Source: Roseomonas gilardii
GTDB taxonomy: Bacteria > Pseudomonadota > Alphaproteobacteria > Acetobacterales > Acetobacteraceae
DNA: 64,000 nt
Reading direction: 5' to 3'
Assembly: GCF_001941945.1 (NCBI RefSeq)
Contig: NZ_CP015583.1
Location: 2,735,501 to 2,799,500 of the forward strand
Positions 39,277-48,154 of this stretch are shown piece by piece (positions within the stretch are counted from its first letter, which is position 1; each line of letters begins with the position of its first letter). The notes under the pieces were generated by a model that ran no database searches, had not been told where the DNA came from, and was given only the letters and a program-made list of their open reading frames with translations. Position numbers and translations under genes: made by a program.

Positions 39277-39540
39277 TCAGTGGGAGCCGCGCATGCTTTC
39301 CAGTTCGCCGCGCTCCACCGATTCGAGGGCGCTGCGCAGCACGCGGGCGATGGCCTTGTCCTCCATCGAACGCGCCATCAGCCCCAGCGCGCCGCCCAGC
39401 AGGGCCGAGGCGACCGAGATCGGGGCGATGTTCTGCTCCGTCATGTACTCGATGGCCTTGTCCACGATGGAACCGGCATGGCTCAGATCCTCCGGGGCCA
39501 TTTCGTCGAGCTTGTTGTTCCCCGGGTTGTCAGACGCCAT
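39277..39540 (-). CDS. Conserved hypothetical protein, 87 residues
   Basis: Starts MASDNPGNNKLDEMAPEDLS. A hydrophobic Ala/Gly/Leu stretch at about 45-57 (SVASALLGGALGLMA) in an otherwise polar helical protein suggests a helix that packs in a dimer rather than a true membrane anchor. It lies between the ABC exporter and rpmB on the same strand, 39 bases after the exporter stop. No family recognised. Confidence 0.7.
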   Translation of the reverse strand: MASDNPGNNKLDEMAPEDLSHAGSIVDKAIEYMTEQNIAPISVASALLGGALGLMARSMEDKAIARVLRSALESVERGELESMRGSH

Positions 39541-39579
39541 CAGGGGCTCTCCTCAAAAATGCAGTCGGGCGCAACATGG

Positions 39580-41493
39580 TCACGCCGTGGCCGGGGTGGA
39601 AGCCCCTTCGGCCAGGCCGTGCCGGCGGCGGGCGGCCTCCGGCCCGCGGTCCGCGTCCAGATCGGCGGCCGCGGCGGCCTCGGCGGCGGCCACTGCCTCG
39701 GACTGCCGACGCCACATCGCGGCGTAAAGCCCGTCCTCGGCCAGCAGCCGCGCATGGCTGCCCCGCTCGGCCACCCGGCCCTCCTGCAACACGATGATCT
39801 CGTCGGCATCCACCACGGTGGAAAGCCGGTGCGCGATCACCAGCGTGGTCCGCCCCTGGGCCACGCCGCGCAGGGCGGACTGGATCTCGCTCTCGGTGCG
39901 GGTGTCGAGGGCGCTGGTGGCCTCGTCCAGGATCAGCACGCGCGGGTCCTTCAGGATGGTCCGGGCGATGGCCACGCGCTGCTTCTCGCCGCCCGAGAGC
40001 TTCAGGCCGCGCTCGCCGACCCGCGTGTCGTAGCCATCGGGCAGGCGCAGCACGAAGTCGTGCACCTGGGCGAGCCGCGCCGCATGCTCGACCTCCTCCT
40101 GGGTCGCGCCGGGGCGGCCATAGGCGATGTTGTAGCGGATGGTGTCGTTGAACAGCACCGTGTCCTGCGGCACCACGCCGATGGCGGCGCGCAGGGATTC
40201 CTGCGTCACGTCGCGGATGTCCTGCCCGTCCAGCAGCACCCGGCCGGAGGAGGCGTCGTAGAAGCGGAACAGCAGGCGGGAGATGGTGGACTTGCCCGCC
40301 CCCGTCGGCCCGACGATGGCCAGGGTCCGTCCCGGCGGCACGGTGAAGGAGACGCCCTTCAGGATCTCCCGGTCCGGGCGGTAGCCGAAATGCACGCCTT
40401 CGAACCGCACCTCGCCGGGCCCCGCCGCCAGGGCCGGGGCGCCGGGGCGGTCGGCCACCTCCCGTTCCTCCCGCATCAGGGTGAACATGGCGTCCATGTC
40501 CACCAGCCCCTGCTTTACCTCGCGGTAGACGAAGCCCAGCATGTTCAGCGGCAAATAGAGCTGGATCAGGTAGGTGTTCACCAGCACGAAATCGCCCACC
40601 GTCATGGTGCCGGCCGCGACGCGGCTGGCCGCCATCAGCATCACCGTGGTCAGCCCCACCGCGATGATCGCCGCCTGGCCGGCGTTGAGCATGTTCAGCG
40701 TGGTCTCGGAACGGGTGTAGGCGCCCTCGTAGCGCGCGAGCGAGGCGTCGTAGCGCCGCTCCTCGTGCCGCTCGTTGCCGAAATACTTCACCGTCTCGTA
40801 GTTCAGCAGGCTGTCCACCGCCTTGGTGTTGGCGTCCTGGTCCATCTCGTTCATCGCCCGGCGGAAGCGCAGCCGCCAGTTCGTGAAGGCGAGCGTGAAG
40901 GCGATGTAGATGCCGATCGTGCCCAGCGTGACGGCCGCGAAGGCGAAGGAGAACATCTTCCACAGGATCGCCGCGACCAGCAGGATCTCGAAGATCGTGG
41001 GGATGATGTTGAACAGCATGAAGTCGAGGACGAAATTGATCCCCCGCGTCCCGCGCTCGATCACTCGCGACAGGCCGCCGGTCTGGCGGTCGAGGTGGAA
41101 GCGCAGGCTGAGCGCGTGCAGGTGCTGGAAGACCTGCAGGGCGATGCGCCGGGCCGCGCGGGCCTGGACCTTCACGAAGATGGCGTCGCGCAGCTCGGCG
41201 AAGAGCGAACTCGCCACCCGCAACAGCCCGTAGCCGAACACCAGGGCCACCGGCACCGCCGCGATGGCCGCCATGCCGCCGGCCGCGGTGGCATGGGGGG
41301 TCAGCGCGTCCACCGCTCGCGCATAGGCCATGGGCACATAGACATTGGCCACCTTGGCGCAGACCAGGAAGACCAGGGCCAGCACCACCCGGACGCGCAG
41401 GCCGGTCTCGTTGCGGGGCCAGAGATAGGGAGCGAGGTTGCGCAGGGTCTGGAAGTGGTTGCCGCCCGTGCCGGCGGGGGGTGATTCGGCCAT
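39580..41493 (-). CDS. Atm1-type ABC exporter (half-transporter)
   Basis: 637 residues: six membrane spans (about 30-320) then an ATPase with Walker A GPTGAGKST, signature LSGGEKQ and Walker B LILDEATSALD. The membrane part has ALSLRFHLDRQTGGLSRVIE, RGTRGINFVLDF and NYETVKYFGNE, the conserved glutathione-site region of Atm1/ABCB7 proteins. Bacterial Atm1-like exporters move glutathione conjugates or metal-thiol complexes and help with heavy-metal tolerance or Fe-S supply. The start at 41493 gives MAESPPAG. Divergent from the Nudix gene. Confidence 0.92.
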   Translation of the reverse strand: MAESPPAGTGGNHFQTLRNLAPYLWPRNETGLRVRVVLALVFLVCAKVANVYVPMAYARAVDALTPHATAAGGMAAIAAVPVALVFGYGLLRVASSLFAELRDAIFVKVQARAARRIALQVFQHLHALSLRFHLDRQTGGLSRVIERGTRGINFVLDFMLFNIIPTIFEILLVAAILWKMFSFAFAAVTLGTIGIYIAFTLAFTNWRLRFRRAMNEMDQDANTKAVDSLLNYETVKYFGNERHEERRYDASLARYEGAYTRSETTLNMLNAGQAAIIAVGLTTVMLMAASRVAAGTMTVGDFVLVNTYLIQLYLPLNMLGFVYREVKQGLVDMDAMFTLMREEREVADRPGAPALAAGPGEVRFEGVHFGYRPDREILKGVSFTVPPGRTLAIVGPTGAGKSTISRLLFRFYDASSGRVLLDGQDIRDVTQESLRAAIGVVPQDTVLFNDTIRYNIAYGRPGATQEEVEHAARLAQVHDFVLRLPDGYDTRVGERGLKLSGGEKQRVAIARTILKDPRVLILDEATSALDTRTESEIQSALRGVAQGRTTLVIAHRLSTVVDADEIIVLQEGRVAERGSHARLLAEDGLYAAMWRRQSEAVAAAEAAAAADLDADRGPEAARRRHGLAEGASTPATA

Positions 41494-41594
41494 CAGTCGG
41501 AAGTCTCGCGAGATTTGCTTCCAGATGGGCAGACTTCCCGGCGCCGCAAAGCCGAATGGTTGCAGGCCAGTCCGGCGTGGCGCATCTGCGGGGG

Positions 41595-42461
41595 ATGGAC
41601 ACACGCCTCTTCCGCCACATCCAGGCCTGCAACGAGCACCCGGATCTGGGCCGCTATACGCCGCTGCGCTTCGGTGGAGAGAGGGGGGGTACGGAGCAGG
41701 TGGGATACCTGCCCCCGGCCCTGGCCGCCCGCCTGCCGGCCCTTTCCCCGCATCTGCGGGCGACGCCGGAGGGTGTGGTGCTCGATCCGGCCCTGGCCAG
41801 CCCGGCCGAACGTTCCGCCGCCCTGGCCGAGCTGGTGGCGAAGCTCGCCGCCGAGGGGGTCTTCCGGCTGCGGAAGGAGCTGTTCGATGTCCGCGCGGCA
41901 CCCGGCGGGCCGGTCCTGGCCGTGCTGGACCGGGGCGCCGTCGCCCTGCTCGGCATTCCCAGCCAGGGGGCGCATCTCAACGGCCTGGTGCGGCGGGCGG
42001 ACGGGCTGCATCTCTGGATCGGCTGGCGGTCCCGTCACAAGCCGGTGGCGCCGGGGCAGCTCGACAACATCGTGGCCGGCGGCGTCCCGGCCGGGCTCTC
42101 GCCCCGCGACACGCTGCTGAAGGAGGCGGAGGAGGAGGCGCGCATGCCCGCTTCGCTGGCCGCCACCGCGAAGGCGGCCGGCACCGTCTCCTATGTCATG
42201 GCGAATCCGGATGAGGGGCTGCGGCGCGACGTGCTCCACTGCTTCGACATCGAGCTGCCGGAGAATTTCACCCCCGAGCCGGGCGACGACGAGGTGGAAC
42301 GCTTCGAGCTCTGGCCCGCCACGCGCGTGCTGGAGGCGGTGCGGGACGGCGATCGCGTGAAGTTCAACGTCAACCTGGTGCTGATCGACCTGTTCCTGCG
42401 GGAAGGGCTGGTCGAGGACCCGGATGGCCGTCTCCGCCAGGGCCTGGACCGCTTCCGCTGA
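41595..42461 (+). CDS. DUF4743/Nudix hydrolase
   Basis: 288 residues: N-terminal DUF4743 (about 1-115) and a Nudix domain. The Nudix box reads GGVPAGLSPRDTLLKEAEEE and then ARM, keeping the catalytic Glu helix but with Ser for the first Glu and Lys for the usual Arg, as in thiamine pyrophosphate-type Nudix enzymes related to eukaryotic TPK-Nudix proteins. A nucleoside-diphosphate or thiamine-derivative substrate is likely but not assignable. An SDR gene follows on the same strand. Confidence 0.88.
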   Translation: MDTRLFRHIQACNEHPDLGRYTPLRFGGERGGTEQVGYLPPALAARLPALSPHLRATPEGVVLDPALASPAERSAALAELVAKLAAEGVFRLRKELFDVRAAPGGPVLAVLDRGAVALLGIPSQGAHLNGLVRRADGLHLWIGWRSRHKPVAPGQLDNIVAGGVPAGLSPRDTLLKEAEEEARMPASLAATAKAAGTVSYVMANPDEGLRRDVLHCFDIELPENFTPEPGDDEVERFELWPATRVLEAVRDGDRVKFNVNLVLIDLFLREGLVEDPDGRLRQGLDRFR

Positions 42462-42546
42462 CGATCCGCCCGGCCGCCGGTTTTCATCGGGACGGCGAGG
42501 TGTTGTACCCCTGTCCCCTCCAAGACCCTTTCGGGAGTCCGCTGTC

Positions 42547-43302
42547 ATGATCGTTCTCGTCACCGGCGCCACGGCCGGTTTCGGCACCGCCATCGCCCGC
42601 CGCTTCGCCGCCGACGGCGCGCGCGTCATCGCCGCCGGCCGCCGGGCGGAGCGGCTGGAGGCGCTGAAGGCCGAGCTGGGCGCCGACAAGGTGCTGCCCC
42701 TGGTGCTGGATGTCCGCGACCGCGCGGCGGTGATGAAGGCCGTCGAGGGGCTTCCGGCGGAATGGGCCGCCGTCGATGTGCTGGTGAACAATGCCGGCCT
42801 CGCCCTGGGCCTGGAACCCGCCCAGAAGGCCGACCTGGACGACTGGGACACGATGGTGGACACCAACGTGAAGGGGCTGATGTACCTGACCCGGGCGCTG
42901 CTGCCGGGCATGATCGAGCGCCAGCGCGGCCATGTCATCAACCTGGGCTCCACCGCCGGCGAGTGGCCCTATCCCGGCGGCAACGTCTATGGCGCCACCA
43001 AGGCCTTCGTGCGCCAGTTCAGCCTGAACCTGCGGGCCGACCTCTTCGGCACGCCGGTGCGGGTGACGGACATCCAGCCGGGCCTGGTGGGCGGCACGGA
43101 GTTCAGCAATGTCCGCTTCCATGGCGACGACGCGAAGGCCGGCGCCGTCTATGAGGGCGCGGACGCGCTGACGCCGGACGACATCGCCGATGCCATCCAC
43201 TGGGTCGCGTCACGCCCGGCACGGGTCAACGTGAACATGCTGCAGGTCATGCCGGTCGCACAGAGCTTCGGGCCGCTGCGCGTCCACAAGCCCGGCCAGT
43301 AA
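42547..43302 (+). CDS. SDR-family oxidoreductase (YdfG-like 3-hydroxy acid dehydrogenase)
   Basis: 251 residues. The cofactor motif TGATAGFG with basic GRR at the end of strand 2 indicates NADPH. NNAG (NNAGLALG), Ser of NLGSTAGEW and Y-x3-K in GNVYGATKAF are the catalytic signatures. Similar to YdfG, which oxidises L-allo-threonine and 3-hydroxypropionate-type acids. It starts 85 bases after the Nudix gene. Confidence 0.92.
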   Translation: MIVLVTGATAGFGTAIARRFAADGARVIAAGRRAERLEALKAELGADKVLPLVLDVRDRAAVMKAVEGLPAEWAAVDVLVNNAGLALGLEPAQKADLDDWDTMVDTNVKGLMYLTRALLPGMIERQRGHVINLGSTAGEWPYPGGNVYGATKAFVRQFSLNLRADLFGTPVRVTDIQPGLVGGTEFSNVRFHGDDAKAGAVYEGADALTPDDIADAIHWVASRPARVNVNMLQVMPVAQSFGPLRVHKPGQ

Positions 43303-43378
43303 CCGCCGGCCCGCCCCGGGGGAGCCTTCCCCGGGGCCTTCCCGCCTCGCGTGTTCCCGTTAACCTTTTCTTTACCGT

Positions 43379-43396
43379 ATCACCCGATCGGGTGAT
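43379..43396. promoter_or_regulatory. Perfect 18-base palindrome upstream of the LuxR-type gene
   Basis: ATCACCCGATCGGGTGAT, fully symmetric, lies 56 bases before the ATG of a LuxR-family regulator gene and 77 bases after the SDR stop. Its dyad symmetry and length fit a dimeric HTH regulator's site, possibly for autoregulation. Direct observation; the binding protein is inferred. Confidence 0.65.
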
Positions 43397-43451
43397 CGCA
43401 ACACGCTCAAAAACTTGCAATCTCCCCGTTAATTCGATCGAGCCTGGGGAG

Positions 43452-44621
43452 ATGGCCTTGCTCGCGATCAACCGTGGCGACGACACTTCCCCGGAAAGCC
43501 TGGCACTCGAACTCTATGCCGCGTTGCTGGACGGGACCGGACTGCCACAGGTGCTGGAACGCATCGCGACGCTTCTGGGCGCCGCCTCCTATGCCGCGCT
43601 GGTGACGGAATACGACGGACGGCAGATCCTGCGCGGCAGTGCCGTCGCCCATGGAAATCTCGACCCCGCGCGGATGGCGGAATACGGCCGCCACTGGGTG
43701 CATCAGGACCCGTGGTGGCAGGCGGCGCTGCGGCATGGCCCCGGCGTGCTGAACATGGCGCGCCTCGTCTCGCCCGGGATGCTCACCCGCACGGCCTTCT
43801 GGAACGACTTCCTGCGCGGCCCCGATGCACCGTTCCACGTGATGGGCGCCCGTGTGCACACGGTCGGCGACGTGTCGGCCGCCCTGGCCCTGCACCGCCC
43901 CATGCGGCAGGAGACCTTCGGCGCGCGCGAGGAGAAGATCCTGGAGTTCCTCTACCCGCATATCCAGCGCGTGCTGGTGGCCCAGGCCCGGCTCAACGCG
44001 GCGGAATGGCCGCTGGCCACGGCGGCGGGGCTGGATGCGCTGACCCAGGGCGTGGCCGTGCTTTCGGCCGAAGGGCAGTTGGTCCTGGCCAATGCGGCGC
44101 TTCAGGCCATGGCGGCGCAGGAGGATGGCTTCATCCTCGACCGGCAGGGGATCCTCTGCGCCGGGGCGGCCGCGCGGCATGCCGTGACCGGCGCGGTGAA
44201 TGCCGCCCAGGCCGCGGCCAGCGGCAAGGTGCGGCTGCTGCCCGATGCGGGGAGCTTCGCCATCCCCCGCCCCTCCGGCGCCCCACCCTGGCTGGTCCAG
44301 GCCCTGCCGCTGCGCCAGAAGGATGGGGAATGCGGCTTCGCCAGCCTGCCGCGCCGGTTCACCGGGGTGCTGCTGCTGGTGCTCGACACGAGCCGGCGGC
44401 AGGCGCCCTCCCAGGGGCTGCTGCGCCGGCTCTTCGGCCTTTCCGCCGCCGAGGCCGCCCTCGCGGCGGCCATGGCGGAGGGCAAGAGCGTCGCCGCCAT
44501 CGCCCAGATGCGGGGGGTCCTGCCGGGCAGTCTGCGTTCCCAGCTTACCGCGATCCGCCGCAAGACGGGCTGCGGCAGCCAGGCGGACCTCGCCGTGCTG
44601 CTGGCCCGGGTCGGGGGCTGA
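43452..44621 (+). CDS. LuxR-family HTH transcriptional regulator
   Basis: 389 residues from the ATG at 43452, with GGGGAG just upstream; an in-frame start at 43392 lies beside the palindrome. Residues 1-190 are a PAS/GAF-like N-domain of a type seen in Roseomonas and other alphaproteobacterial LuxR-type proteins; residues 320-385 are the HTH (LFGLSAAEAALAAAMAEG, SVAAIAQMRG, SLRSQLTAIRRKTGCGSQADL). No receiver or acyl-homoserine lactone domain is seen. The upstream palindrome suggests it may control its own gene. Confidence 0.85.
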   Translation: MALLAINRGDDTSPESLALELYAALLDGTGLPQVLERIATLLGAASYAALVTEYDGRQILRGSAVAHGNLDPARMAEYGRHWVHQDPWWQAALRHGPGVLNMARLVSPGMLTRTAFWNDFLRGPDAPFHVMGARVHTVGDVSAALALHRPMRQETFGAREEKILEFLYPHIQRVLVAQARLNAAEWPLATAAGLDALTQGVAVLSAEGQLVLANAALQAMAAQEDGFILDRQGILCAGAAARHAVTGAVNAAQAAASGKVRLLPDAGSFAIPRPSGAPPWLVQALPLRQKDGECGFASLPRRFTGVLLLVLDTSRRQAPSQGLLRRLFGLSAAEAALAAAMAEGKSVAAIAQMRGVLPGSLRSQLTAIRRKTGCGSQADLAVLLARVGG

Positions 44622-44643
44622 GGCCCGCGCCCCGGCCGGCGGC

Positions 44644-46758
44644 TCAGCAGTAGCCGGCGGCCACCGGGACGGTCCCGGCCTCGGAGTTCTGCTCCGGGCC
44701 GGACACCCCGGTTACGGCGCGCTCCGGTCGGCGCGCGGCGATCTCCGGCTCCGGCGGCAGCAGGGCCAGCAGCAGGGCCGCCTGGGCGCGACCATGGCCC
44801 AGCCCGGCCCTGGCATTGCCGAGCGCCGAGCCCTTCGCCTCCAGCCCGTCCGGCCCATGGTCCCAGAGCAGCCCGCGCAGCACGCGCTGTCCCTGGCCGA
44901 TCATCACCCCGGCCCTTTCGCGCAGCGCCTCGGACAGTTCCAGCCGCCCTTCCTCCGCGACGAGGTCGAGCGCGGTCAGCGCGCGCAGCAGCAGCCCGCA
45001 TTCCTCCGCCGAAACCACGCCGCTGCGCTGCCAGGGTCCGTCGCTGCACCGGCGGCGGATCAGGATGGTTTCCAGCGGCGCGGTGCGGCCGGGCAGGTCC
45101 ATGGCCCCCAGTCGCAGGGCCGCCACGCCGCGTGCCAGCGCATCGCCCAGGCCGGGCCAGGACGGGTCCAGCAGGGCCAGGCGCGACAGGGCGAGCAGCC
45201 CGGACGCGTGGCTGGCCATGGAAAGCGTCCCCGCCTCCTGGCCATCCTGCCCTGGCCCCTCGGCGAAGATGCCTTCCTCCCCGTCCGCCTGGCGCGCCAG
45301 CAGCGTCCGCACTGGTTCCCGCAGCAGATCCCGCCGTGATTCCCCGCCCGGCAAGCGGGCCAGGGCATCCAGCGCCAGGACGAGGTCGCAGAGGGACCGC
45401 GTGGGCAGGCCGGGGGCCTGTTCCAGCAAGGGGCCGAGATGCGCCTGGCACCAGGAGAGCAGCGTCGCCCTTTCCTCCGCCCCGGTTTCCGGCGGCGCCA
45501 GGAGCAGCGTGGCCGCGACGGCCAGCAGCGCCGCGACGGGCTCCTCGGGCGGCGAAGGGTCGCGACCGGCCATGGTGCCGTCGGGCGCCATGGTCCGCAC
45601 CGCCTGCGCCACGCCCTCGGCAGTTCCGGTCAGTTGCAACCGGTCCTCCCGCACCACGAAGCTCTCGCCACCCGCCAGGGAGGTGACCCCATGGCGGACC
45701 AGCAGCCAGTGCAGCCGTCCCGCGCCATCGGTATGGGCGGTGACGCTCGCCACCGTCGCGGGCGTCCGGGGCCGGGCATGCAGCGCATGGGCGCCGTCCG
45801 CGGCGTCGCCATGGCCCGCCACGGCCAGATGATCCAGCGGGCCATCATGCAGTCGCAGCGCGGCACCGCCGCCCGCTGGCAGCGCGTGACGCGACAGCGC
45901 CCCATCCCGCCCGCCCAGCACGCCGCGTCGCAGCGGGCTCAGGCTCAGCTCGTCCCAGGCCGTGGTCACGCGCACGGCGCGGAGCTGGATGCCCGGTTCG
46001 GCCCGCAGCGTCACCGTCAGCCGCAGCACCGGATCCCCGGCGCGCAGGGCATATTCATAGCGCAGCGTCCCCACCGGGCGCGGCCGGCCGCGCCGCAGCA
46101 GTCCGCGCAGCCCCGGGCTGCCTGGCACGGCGAGCCGGCTTTCGTGGAACAGCACCACGCCGTCCGCGGTGCGGCGCAGGCCGCAATCGGCGATGCTGTC
46201 CTCGACATCCAGGCAATGGGCGCGCCGGCCCAGCCGGAACTCGACCAGGTTGCCCGTGTGCCGCGCCGCCTCGGCATCCGGCGCGTCGCCGTCGCAGAGG
46301 GATTCGATCACCAGCCCACGCGACAGGTCGCCGGTGAAGCGGGAGGTGCCCGTCACCACCTCGAAGGCGCGCGGGTCGTCGCTGCGGACCTCCAGCACGG
46401 GCGGCAGCCAGCGCCGCGCCGCCATTCCGTCCGTCCCCAGCGCCAGGACCGTTTCCCGCAGTCCCTGGGCGAGTTCCGGCGCCGTGGCCCGCAGCACGGG
46501 ATGCGCCAGCGCCTCCAGCACCCGCGCATTGTCCACGGTCCAGACGGATTCGGCCGCGGCCGGCGGGGATTTCGCGGGCATGCGCGCCGCGCCGGCGGGC
46601 GGCACCGGCGCTGACGCCAGGGCCAGCATCGGTCCCGGCATCGAGGCCGGGCCCAGGGAAGGACGCGCGACCCCGTCCAGGGTGACGTCCCGGATCATCC
46701 GCTGCCGCAGGAAATGCAGCAGGCGATCGCATTCGGCTTGCGGTTGGAAGCGTCTCAT
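44644..46758 (-). CDS. Unknown 704-residue protein
   Basis: Start at the ATG at 46758 (MRRFQPQAEC). Residues 1-90 are basic and Ala/Pro-rich, 100-420 have beta-strand character (VGTLRYEYALRAGDPVLRLT), and 420-690 are helical and Leu-rich with repeated ERA-type helices. A beta region followed by an all-helical barrel is the order found in GH15-like glycosidases, but no catalytic motif is recognised, so function is unknown. It has no signal peptide. It lies on the same strand as the nitrile hydratase-like operon, 90 bases downstream, behind a hairpin. Confidence 0.7.
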   Translation of the reverse strand: MRRFQPQAECDRLLHFLRQRMIRDVTLDGVARPSLGPASMPGPMLALASAPVPPAGAARMPAKSPPAAAESVWTVDNARVLEALAHPVLRATAPELAQGLRETVLALGTDGMAARRWLPPVLEVRSDDPRAFEVVTGTSRFTGDLSRGLVIESLCDGDAPDAEAARHTGNLVEFRLGRRAHCLDVEDSIADCGLRRTADGVVLFHESRLAVPGSPGLRGLLRRGRPRPVGTLRYEYALRAGDPVLRLTVTLRAEPGIQLRAVRVTTAWDELSLSPLRRGVLGGRDGALSRHALPAGGGAALRLHDGPLDHLAVAGHGDAADGAHALHARPRTPATVASVTAHTDGAGRLHWLLVRHGVTSLAGGESFVVREDRLQLTGTAEGVAQAVRTMAPDGTMAGRDPSPPEEPVAALLAVAATLLLAPPETGAEERATLLSWCQAHLGPLLEQAPGLPTRSLCDLVLALDALARLPGGESRRDLLREPVRTLLARQADGEEGIFAEGPGQDGQEAGTLSMASHASGLLALSRLALLDPSWPGLGDALARGVAALRLGAMDLPGRTAPLETILIRRRCSDGPWQRSGVVSAEECGLLLRALTALDLVAEEGRLELSEALRERAGVMIGQGQRVLRGLLWDHGPDGLEAKGSALGNARAGLGHGRAQAALLLALLPPEPEIAARRPERAVTGVSGPEQNSEAGTVPVAAGYC

Positions 46759-46814
46759 TGCGGCGCAGGATAAGACAGCGCCGCGTGGGCTGCATCCCCA
46801 ATATGCAACCCAAA

Positions 46815-46837
46815 GTGGAGATTTATGGAATCTCCAC
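46815..46837. terminator. Hairpin after the nitrile hydratase-like operon
   Basis: GTGGAGATT (46815-46823), loop TATGG, AATCTCCAC (46829-46837): a perfect 9-base-pair stem just past the alpha-subunit stop on the reverse strand. Reading that strand the stem is followed by TTTGGG, only a short T-run. A weak intrinsic terminator between this operon and the 704-residue gene is likely. Confidence 0.5.
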
Positions 46838-46848
46838 AATGAGAGGTA

Positions 46849-47442
46849 TCAGGCTATCTCTGGCACCGCCACCGAGCGGAGGCCCATCATCGCCTCCACA
46901 TCCACCAGCGCCGCCAGCCGCTCCGCATCCCAGCCCTCTGTGCCCGGAGGGCGCAGCGGCAGGACCATCCAGCGATAGTCCGCGGTGCTGTCCACGACCC
47001 GCACCGACACGCCGTCCGGCAGGACCGTGCCCCATTCGGCCAGGACGCCGCGCGGGTCGCGCACCGCCCGTGCGCGATAGGCGGCGGACTTGAACCAGCC
47101 GGGCGGATAGCCGAGCACGGCGCGGGGATAACAGGAGCAGAGGGTGCAGACGACGAGGTGGCGCCGCGCCTCGGTGTCCTCCAGCACGCCCAGCGGCGGC
47201 AGGCCCGCCATGCTCACACCCATGGCCTCGGCAGCAGCGCTGCCGTCGCGCAGCATCAGCGCGCGATAGGCGGGGTCGGTCCAGGCCCGTGCCACCATGG
47301 CGGCCCCGATGGCGGGCGAGGCACGATCCGTCCGCGCCTGCTGGGCGTCGAGCTCGGCGGCGTCGGTGATGCCCTTCGCCTCCAGCGCCACCAGGAAGCG
47401 GTCCAGCAGGGCGACATAGGCGGCGCGTGGCGGTGCGGCCAT
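46849..47442 (-). CDS. Cobalt-type nitrile hydratase alpha / thiocyanate hydrolase gamma-like subunit
   Basis: 197 residues. The metal-binding site reads VVCTLCSCYP with Cys99, Cys102, Ser103 and Cys104. Thr100 after the first Cys is typical of the cobalt type rather than the iron type (which has Ser). The downstream WFKSAAYRARAVRDPR block also fits the family. In this family two of the cysteines become sulfinic and sulfenic acids. It hydrates nitriles or hydrolyses thiocyanate; which one cannot be told here. The ATG shares one base with the stop of the preceding gene. Confidence 0.9.
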   Translation of the reverse strand: MAAPPRAAYVALLDRFLVALEAKGITDAAELDAQQARTDRASPAIGAAMVARAWTDPAYRALMLRDGSAAAEAMGVSMAGLPPLGVLEDTEARRHLVVCTLCSCYPRAVLGYPPGWFKSAAYRARAVRDPRGVLAEWGTVLPDGVSVRVVDSTADYRWMVLPLRPPGTEGWDAERLAALVDVEAMMGLRSVAVPEIA

Positions 47443-47783
47443 CAGGACATCCTCCCTTCCTCGCCCAGCGGCTCCAGCCAGTGGCCGTAGAGCTCGACCA
47501 GGGTCGAATCTTCTTCCCGCCCAATCCCGGAGGGCGCGGTGCCGAACAGTGCCGGCTGGGCGAAGGCCACATGGTACAGCGCGCGCAACGGCGCCGGGCG
47601 GCCGAAGGCCAGTTCCGAAGGGTCCGGGAAATCGCCGAGATGGGCCAGCACGGTCCCTTCCCGCCCCCGCAGGTAATGCGGCGTGCGGATATGGGCGGGG
47701 CCGCGCGATTCCGGCCAGTCGAAGCGCACCCGCACGCGGGTGCCGGGCACCAGCACGGCCCCCGGCGGGGCGACGCCGTTCAT
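47442..47783 (-). CDS. Nitrile hydratase beta C-terminal half / SCNase alpha-like subunit
   Basis: 113 residues. The GTRVRVRFDWPESRGPAHIR segment, HYLRGREGTVLAHLG and the VELYGHWLEP ending match the SH3-like C-terminal domain of nitrile hydratase beta. It is a separate gene here, overlapping the upstream N-terminal-half gene by four bases. In thiocyanate hydrolase and toyocamycin nitrile hydratase the beta subunit is likewise split in two. Confidence 0.88.
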   Translation of the reverse strand: MNGVAPPGAVLVPGTRVRVRFDWPESRGPAHIRTPHYLRGREGTVLAHLGDFPDPSELAFGRPAPLRALYHVAFAQPALFGTAPSGIGREEDSTLVELYGHWLEPLGEEGRMS

Positions 47784-48154
47784 GCCTCGCCCCCGATCCC
47801 GTCCAGCAGCTCCGGGGCGATAATCCCCTTCTCGGCCATCAGGGCCGCCATGGCCCGCAGCCAGCGCTCGTAATAGGTCAGCGCGTGGTACTCGGCCTCG
47901 GGGATGGATTCGATCGAGCGGCGCAGCTCGTCCACCGTCATCAGGCCGCGTGCCGCGAGGATCTGGCGCAGCGCGTCCACCCGGCGGCCGAAGGCATCAG
48001 GCGGGGCGTCGTCCTGCGGCTCGACCGGCGTGCAGAGGAAGCGCGGATGCGCGCCGAGATCGTGCGGCGCGGCGCGCGGGTCCCGCTCCGTGCCGGGCGT
48101 GCCCCCGCCGGGCGTGCCCCCGGTTGCCGTCTCCCCTGGCGCCGCCTGCGTCAT
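47780..48154 (-). CDS. Nitrile hydratase beta N-terminal half / SCNase beta-like subunit
   Basis: 124 residues. After a Gly/Pro-rich start, residues 40-124 match the N-terminal domain of nitrile hydratase beta (ALTYYERWLRAMAALMAEKG, then IIAPELL). The activator P14K shares this fold, so an activator is an alternative, but the separately encoded C-terminal half next door makes a split beta subunit more likely. Order beta-N, beta-C, alpha is the scnB-scnA-scnC order. Confidence 0.82.
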   Translation of the reverse strand: MTQAAPGETATGGTPGGGTPGTERDPRAAPHDLGAHPRFLCTPVEPQDDAPPDAFGRRVDALRQILAARGLMTVDELRRSIESIPEAEYHALTYYERWLRAMAALMAEKGIIAPELLDGIGGEA

